This document shows, one piece after another, positions 32,504 through 35,744 of a stretch of DNA of 35,744 bases. The DNA is taken from contig JAFTXD010000161.1 in NCBI GenBank assembly GCA_017461775.1, positions 1 through 35,744 on the forward strand, written 5' to 3'. Below the pieces are notes generated by a model that did no database searches, was not told the DNA's origin, and was given only the letters and a program-made list of their open reading frames with translations. The DNA is from Lachnospiraceae bacterium. GTDB lineage: Bacteria; Bacillota; Clostridia; Lachnospirales; Lachnospiraceae. Positions within the stretch are counted from its first letter, which is position 1. Each line of letters opens with the position of its first letter. A program made the position numbers and the translations under genes.

Positions 32504-33526
32504 ATGAGCGATATTAAAATGATTGCTCCTGCCGTAAAAAATGTTCCTTGGCAGGAGAAACCGGAAGGCATCGTGGGTGCTCCCGTCTGGAGATACACCG
32601 AGAATCCCATCATCGGACGTAATCCGGTGGAGGGCGTGGCACGTATCTTCAACAGTGCAGTAATGCCTTATGAAGATGGCTTCATCGGCGTGTTCCGTGG
32701 CGAGCAGACCAATGGTATTCCTTATGTATATCTTGGAAGAAGTGACGATGGTATCCATTGGAACTTCGACAAGGAAAAGGTACCTTTCGTAGATGAGAAT
32801 GGCGAGCCATTCATGCCTGTTTACGCATATGACCCAAGACTTGTAAAGGTTGAGGATACTTATTATATCATCTGGTGTGGGGATTTCTATGGTGCGGCTA
32901 TCGGCATGGCAAAGACCACCGATTTCAAGACCTTCACCAGAATTGAGAATCCATTCCTTCCATTCAACAGAAACGCAGTATTGTTCCCACGTAAGGTAAA
33001 CGGAAACTTCCTTATGCTTTCCCGTCCTTCCGACAGTGGACATACTCCTTTCGGAGATATCTTCGTCAGCGAAAGCCCTGACCTTGTATACTGGGGCAAG
33101 CACAGACATGTCATGGGACGCGGTAACGAATGGTGGGAGTCCGTGAAGATTGGCGGCGGTGCAGCTCCAATTGAAACCAGTGAAGGCTGGCTCTTATTCT
33201 ACCATGGTGTAAGCGGTACCTGTAACGGCTTCGTATACAGTATCGGCGGCGCTATCTTAGACTTAGAGAACCCTTCCATCGTGAAGTATCGTTGTGAAAA
33301 CTTCCTCCTTACCCCGGAAGAGTGGTATGAGGAAAGAGGCTTCGTGCCCAACGTGGTATTCCCATGCGCAACTATTCATGACCCTGAAAGTGGAAAGATT
33401 GCAATTTACTACGGCGCTGCAGACAGCTATGTAGGACTTGCATTTACCAAATTTGATGAAATCGTTGATTACATCAAGAAACACAGTGTAGTAAGAGAAT
33501 CAGACACAGAAATCGGAAGACGCTAA
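32504..33526 (+). CDS. GH130 beta-1,4-mannosyl phosphorylase
   Basis: This is a cytoplasmic enzyme (340 residues, no signal peptide) that uses phosphate to split terminal beta-mannosides and release alpha-mannose 1-phosphate. GH130 features are the early ENPIIGRNPVEGVARIFNSA, the catalytic acid region YAYDPRLVK with D110, RNAVLFPRK and the C-terminal IYYGAADSYVGLAF. Overall it looks like the manno-oligosaccharide phosphorylase subgroup, but a mannosyl-N-acetylglucosamine or mannosylglucose phosphorylase cannot be excluded. GAGG stands about ten bases before ATG 32504. It is the only intracellular catabolic enzyme in the operon; the epimerase, phosphomannomutase, GH113 and GH36 partners seen in Roseburia mannan loci are not in this window. 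Confidence 0.93.
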   Translation: MSDIKMIAPAVKNVPWQEKPEGIVGAPVWRYTENPIIGRNPVEGVARIFNSAVMPYEDGFIGVFRGEQTNGIPYVYLGRSDDGIHWNFDKEKVPFVDENGEPFMPVYAYDPRLVKVEDTYYIIWCGDFYGAAIGMAKTTDFKTFTRIENPFLPFNRNAVLFPRKVNGNFLMLSRPSDSGHTPFGDIFVSESPDLVYWGKHRHVMGRGNEWWESVKIGGGAAPIETSEGWLLFYHGVSGTCNGFVYSIGGAILDLENPSIVKYRCENFLLTPEEWYEERGFVPNVVFPCATIHDPESGKIAIYYGAADSYVGLAFTKFDEIVDYIKKHSVVRESDTEIGRR

Positions 33527-33552
33527 CAGCAAGATAAGGCATGAGGTGAGTC

Positions 33553-34584
33553 ATGGCGAAGATGGTTAAGCCGGTAAAAATGGCGGATATTGCAGAAAAA
33601 CTGAATGTAAGTACCGTGACGGTTTCTAAGGCTTTGACCGGTCAGAAGGGTGTGAGCGATGAGATGCGGGAGCGCATCAAGGAGCTTGCCCGGGAGATGG
33701 GTTACAAGTACACGGGCCAGAAGGGGGAAAAGCAGGAGGAGAAGAGCTACAATATCGGGGTCTTAATCTCCAACAGATATCTGGACAACAGTGACTCCTT
33801 TTACTGGAAGATGTATCAGGAGGTTGCCGGTCTTGCTATGACCCAGGGAGTGTTTACCCTTTTAGAGCTCCTTCACGAAGAGGATGAGCAGCAGGGAAAG
33901 CTGCCCAAGCTGGTGGAGGAAGGCAAGGTGGACGGTGTCATCGTCATCGGTAAGCCGGGACATGGCTATGAAAAGATGCTGGAAAGACAAGTGAAAAAGC
34001 CTATGGTTTTTCTGGATTTCTACGATGCAGAGCTAAAGACCGATTCGGTGATTTCCAACAGCTATCTGGGAGCCTATGTGCTGACGGATTACCTGATTCG
34101 TGCAGGACATAAGCGCATCGCTTATGTGGGTACGCTGATGGTTACAGATAGTGTGACGGACCGTTATATGGGATATTCCAAGGCTCTGATGGAGCATGGT
34201 TTTCCCTTTGACCCCAGTCTTTTAGTAAAGGACCGTGATTTAGAGACCGGTCTGCGGGATGGGGAGAACAGCATTGTTCTTCCGGAGGAAATGCCCAGTG
34301 CATTTGTCTGCAACTGTGATTTTATCGCCAGTCTGGTTATTAAGCAGATACGTCAGAGGGGCCTTAGGGTACCGGAGGATGTATCGGTAGTGGGCTTTGA
34401 TAACTATCTTTATCCCGGGCTATGTGATATCGGTATTACGACTTATGAGGTGGATATACGGGAGATGGCCAGAAAATCCTTATCCATATTGACGAAGATT
34501 ATCAAGGGAGAGCCCCATGGTACCGGACTCAATATCGTAGAAAGAAAATTGATAGAGAAAGATTCTGTTGCAATAATTTCATAA
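33553..34584 (+). CDS. LacI family transcriptional regulator
   Basis: This 343-residue regulator has an N-terminal LacI helix-turn-helix (KMADIAEKLNVSTVTVSKALTG, residues ~9-31, with hinge-helix region after) and a periplasmic-binding-like effector domain (~60-343, with VDGVIVIGKPG and SVVGFDNYLYPG). It is the last gene of the operon, 26 bases after GH130, and is followed by a terminator. It probably represses the GH26 promoter in the absence of an oligosaccharide. The candidate operator TTAAGCTTAA at 15889-15898 has the central GC common in LacI-type sites. GAGGTG precedes ATG 33553 with only four-base spacing, so a slightly later in-frame ATG (33562) is possible. Confidence 0.93.
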   Translation: MAKMVKPVKMADIAEKLNVSTVTVSKALTGQKGVSDEMRERIKELAREMGYKYTGQKGEKQEEKSYNIGVLISNRYLDNSDSFYWKMYQEVAGLAMTQGVFTLLELLHEEDEQQGKLPKLVEEGKVDGVIVIGKPGHGYEKMLERQVKKPMVFLDFYDAELKTDSVISNSYLGAYVLTDYLIRAGHKRIAYVGTLMVTDSVTDRYMGYSKALMEHGFPFDPSLLVKDRDLETGLRDGENSIVLPEEMPSAFVCNCDFIASLVIKQIRQRGLRVPEDVSVVGFDNYLYPGLCDIGITTYEVDIREMARKSLSILTKIIKGEPHGTGLNIVERKLIEKDSVAIIS

Positions 34585-34590
34585 AAAGGG

Positions 34591-34621
34591 CGCCTGAACT
34601 TGTTTCAGGCGTTCTTTTTTT
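34591..34621 (+). terminator. Rho-independent terminator of the large operon
   Basis: CGCCTGAA (34591-34598) and TTCAGGCG (34604-34611) form a perfect 8-bp stem with a 5-base loop, followed by TTCTTTTTTT. It starts six bases after the LacI stop. Confidence 0.9.
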
Positions 34622-34640
34622 GTACAATAAGGGATGGAGG

Positions 34641-34824
34641 ATGTCATTTCGTCAAGGAACAGACACTGCTCAGAAATGATATGTTTTTTGCAGACACATT
34701 CTCATTCCGTGAAAAACGTAGCAGTACTAGGCTCGAAAATACCTCGCCAAGTGCTGACGTTTTTCAAGGGTCTGCAAAAAATATATCATTCCATCACAGT
34801 GTCTGTTCCTTGACGAAATGACAT
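34641..34824. repeat. 184-bp palindromic element before sdaAB, MITE-like
   Basis: The ends are perfect 28-bp inverted repeats (34641-34668 and 34797-34824), from ATGTCATTTCGTC to GACGAAATGACAT. The stem continues with AATGATATGTTTTTTGCAGAC (34676-34696) against 34770-34790 with one mismatch, then GAAAAACGT/ACGTTTTTC and AGTACTAGGC/GCCAAGTGCT to a small loop near 34733-34745. The whole element can fold into one long hairpin. It ends three bases before the GGAGG ribosome-binding site of sdaAB. Short GGAGG sequences flank both sides, which may be chance. No coding frame in it is credible. Confidence 0.8.
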
Positions 34825-34838
34825 AGGAGGACAGGATT

Positions 34839-35504
34839 ATGAGTCTTTTTGATATTTTAGGCCCCGTGATGGTTGGGCCGTCCAGTTCCCATACCGCAGG
34901 AGCGGTGCGAATTGGTTATATTGCGAGAAAGCTTTTAGGATGTAAGCCGGTCAGTGCGGATATCGGGCTGCACGGTTCTTTTGCGGCCACCGGAAAGGGA
35001 CATGGTACGGACCGTGCTCTGGTAGCGGGGCTCCTGGGCATGAAGCCGGATGATATGCGTATCCCCGACAGCTTCCGAGTAGCGAAGGAAGAGGAGCTTG
35101 CCTTTTCCTTTGAGCAGGTGCAGATTCCTGGCGCCCATCCCAACACGGTGCTTCTTTTTCTTCGGGGAGAGGACGGCAAGGAGCTGGAGGTACAGGCGTC
35201 CTCCATCGGCGGCGGTCGCATCATGATAAATAAAATTGACGGTATTGACGTAAACTGTACAGGAGAACTGCCCACACTGATTATCCATAATCTGGATCAG
35301 CCGGGTATCGTAGCCAAGGTAGCAAACCAGCTTTCGGAGAAGAACATTAATGTGGCTGCCATGCAGATTTTCCGGGATAAGAGGGGCGGCTTTGCCGTGA
35401 TGGTTATAGAGACGGACCAGCCCATTTACAAGAAAAATCTTGCCTATTTGGAGAGTATTGAAGGGGTTGTGAAGGTGACCTATTTCAAGGGGGAGACAGA
35501 GTAA
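34839..35504 (+). CDS. sdaAB: L-serine dehydratase, iron-sulfur dependent, beta subunit
   Basis: This is the beta chain of the oxygen-sensitive [4Fe-4S] L-serine dehydratase, which deaminates serine to pyruvate and ammonia in the cytoplasm with the alpha chain. The N-terminal GPVMVGPSSSHTAGAVRIG is the family signature, GSFAATGKGHGTD follows, and residues ~147-221 form an ACT domain (LIIHNLDQPGIVAKVANQL). The length (221) is normal for the split Gram-positive form. AGGAGG at 34825-34830 precedes ATG 34839. The stop overlaps the alpha-subunit start by one base (TAATG), so the two are coupled. The palindromic element at 34641-34824 occupies its leader, and no promoter is obvious downstream of it. 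Confidence 0.95.
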   Translation: MSLFDILGPVMVGPSSSHTAGAVRIGYIARKLLGCKPVSADIGLHGSFAATGKGHGTDRALVAGLLGMKPDDMRIPDSFRVAKEEELAFSFEQVQIPGAHPNTVLLFLRGEDGKELEVQASSIGGGRIMINKIDGIDVNCTGELPTLIIHNLDQPGIVAKVANQLSEKNINVAAMQIFRDKRGGFAVMVIETDQPIYKKNLAYLESIEGVVKVTYFKGETE

Positions 35505-35744
35505 TGGCATTTACCAGCTTAGAAGAGATGATTATGCATTCTACAGAGCAACACAAAGCTCTGTGGGAGATTATTATGGAAGATGATATGCACGACCGGG
35601 ATGCTTCTAAGGAGGATTCCTGGAAAAAGATGTGCAGAATGTGGGAAGCCATGCTGGCCAGTGTGGAAAACTATGAGGGAGATATTCATTCGGAAAGTGG
35701 TCTGGTGGGCGGCATGGGTGCTAAGATGGAGACCTATGGGAAAA
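35504..35744 (+). CDS. sdaAA: L-serine dehydratase, iron-sulfur dependent, alpha subunit (5' part)
   Basis: Only the first 80 codons are in the window; the gene runs off the right edge. The start MAFTSLEEMIMHSTEQHKAL, then EDDMHDRDASKEDSW and SGLVGGMGAKM, match the N-terminus of SdaAA, the catalytic chain that carries the iron-sulfur cluster. ATG 35504 shares one base with the sdaAB stop. The upstream gene supplies GGGGGAGA as a ribosome-binding site. Confidence 0.92.
   Translation, partial: MAFTSLEEMIMHSTEQHKALWEIIMEDDMHDRDASKEDSWKKMCRMWEAMLASVENYEGDIHSESGLVGGMGAKMETYGK

Noticed and set aside
34600-34821. 73-codon plus-strand frame in the 184-bp palindrome
   Set aside because: It runs through a terminator and both arms of an inverted repeat and has no ribosome-binding site; it is a chance frame.

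Overview
The window looks like a chromosomal segment from a gut or rumen Firmicute of the Lachnospiraceae type (Roseburia/Butyrivibrio-like). The evidence is strong AGGAGG ribosome-binding sites, short intergenic gaps, Gram-positive lipoproteins, a split sdaAB/sdaAA L-serine dehydratase, a MATE exporter, and large glycan-utilisation genes with LacI control. This placement rests on gene content and protein resemblance; no database search was run.\n\nLayout. Positions 1-930 are an AT-rich margin with a decayed Rpn/PD-(D/E)XK 'transposase' gene. An APH(3')-like kinase (971-1771) follows, then a large sensory diguanylate cyclase whose outer part is two fused solute-binding domains (1886-4906), and an unrecognised 243-residue protein. 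A MATE exporter and a HerA/DUF853 ATPase lie on the minus strand, with a 276-bp palindromic element between them. A GH31 alpha-glucosidase (9135-11045) is followed by a probable three-gene operon of GH43 lipoprotein, class III Fic protein and SGNH esterase lipoprotein (11134-14674). Two small membrane proteins follow, with their own promoter overlapped by a palindrome.\n\nThe main feature is an apparent 13-gene, about 18.7-kb transcription unit from a near-consensus promoter at 15856-15884 to a terminator at 34591-34621. Its order is: GH26 lipoprotein; about 1000-residue solute-binding protein with carbohydrate-binding-like domains; permease pair 1; NHL/TPR membrane-anchored propeller; YIP1-like membrane protein; DUF5696-like membrane-anchored protein; permease pair 2; lipoprotein with a threefold 112-residue repeat; second solute-binding lipoprotein; GH130 phosphorylase; LacI regulator. 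GH26 plus GH130 points to beta-mannan or manno-oligosaccharide use. GH26 would cut at the surface, an esterase may strip acetyl groups, the solute-binding proteins and permeases import oligosaccharides, and GH130 phosphorolyses them inside. No ABC ATPase is encoded, so a shared MsmX/UgpC-type ATPase elsewhere is presumed. The NHL-YIP1-DUF5696 block between the two permease pairs has no function I can name and is the best candidate for an undescribed system.\n\nA second palindromic element (34641-34824) sits directly before the ribosome-binding site of sdaAB; sdaAA runs off the end. I saw no tRNA, rRNA, CRISPR array or intact insertion sequence.
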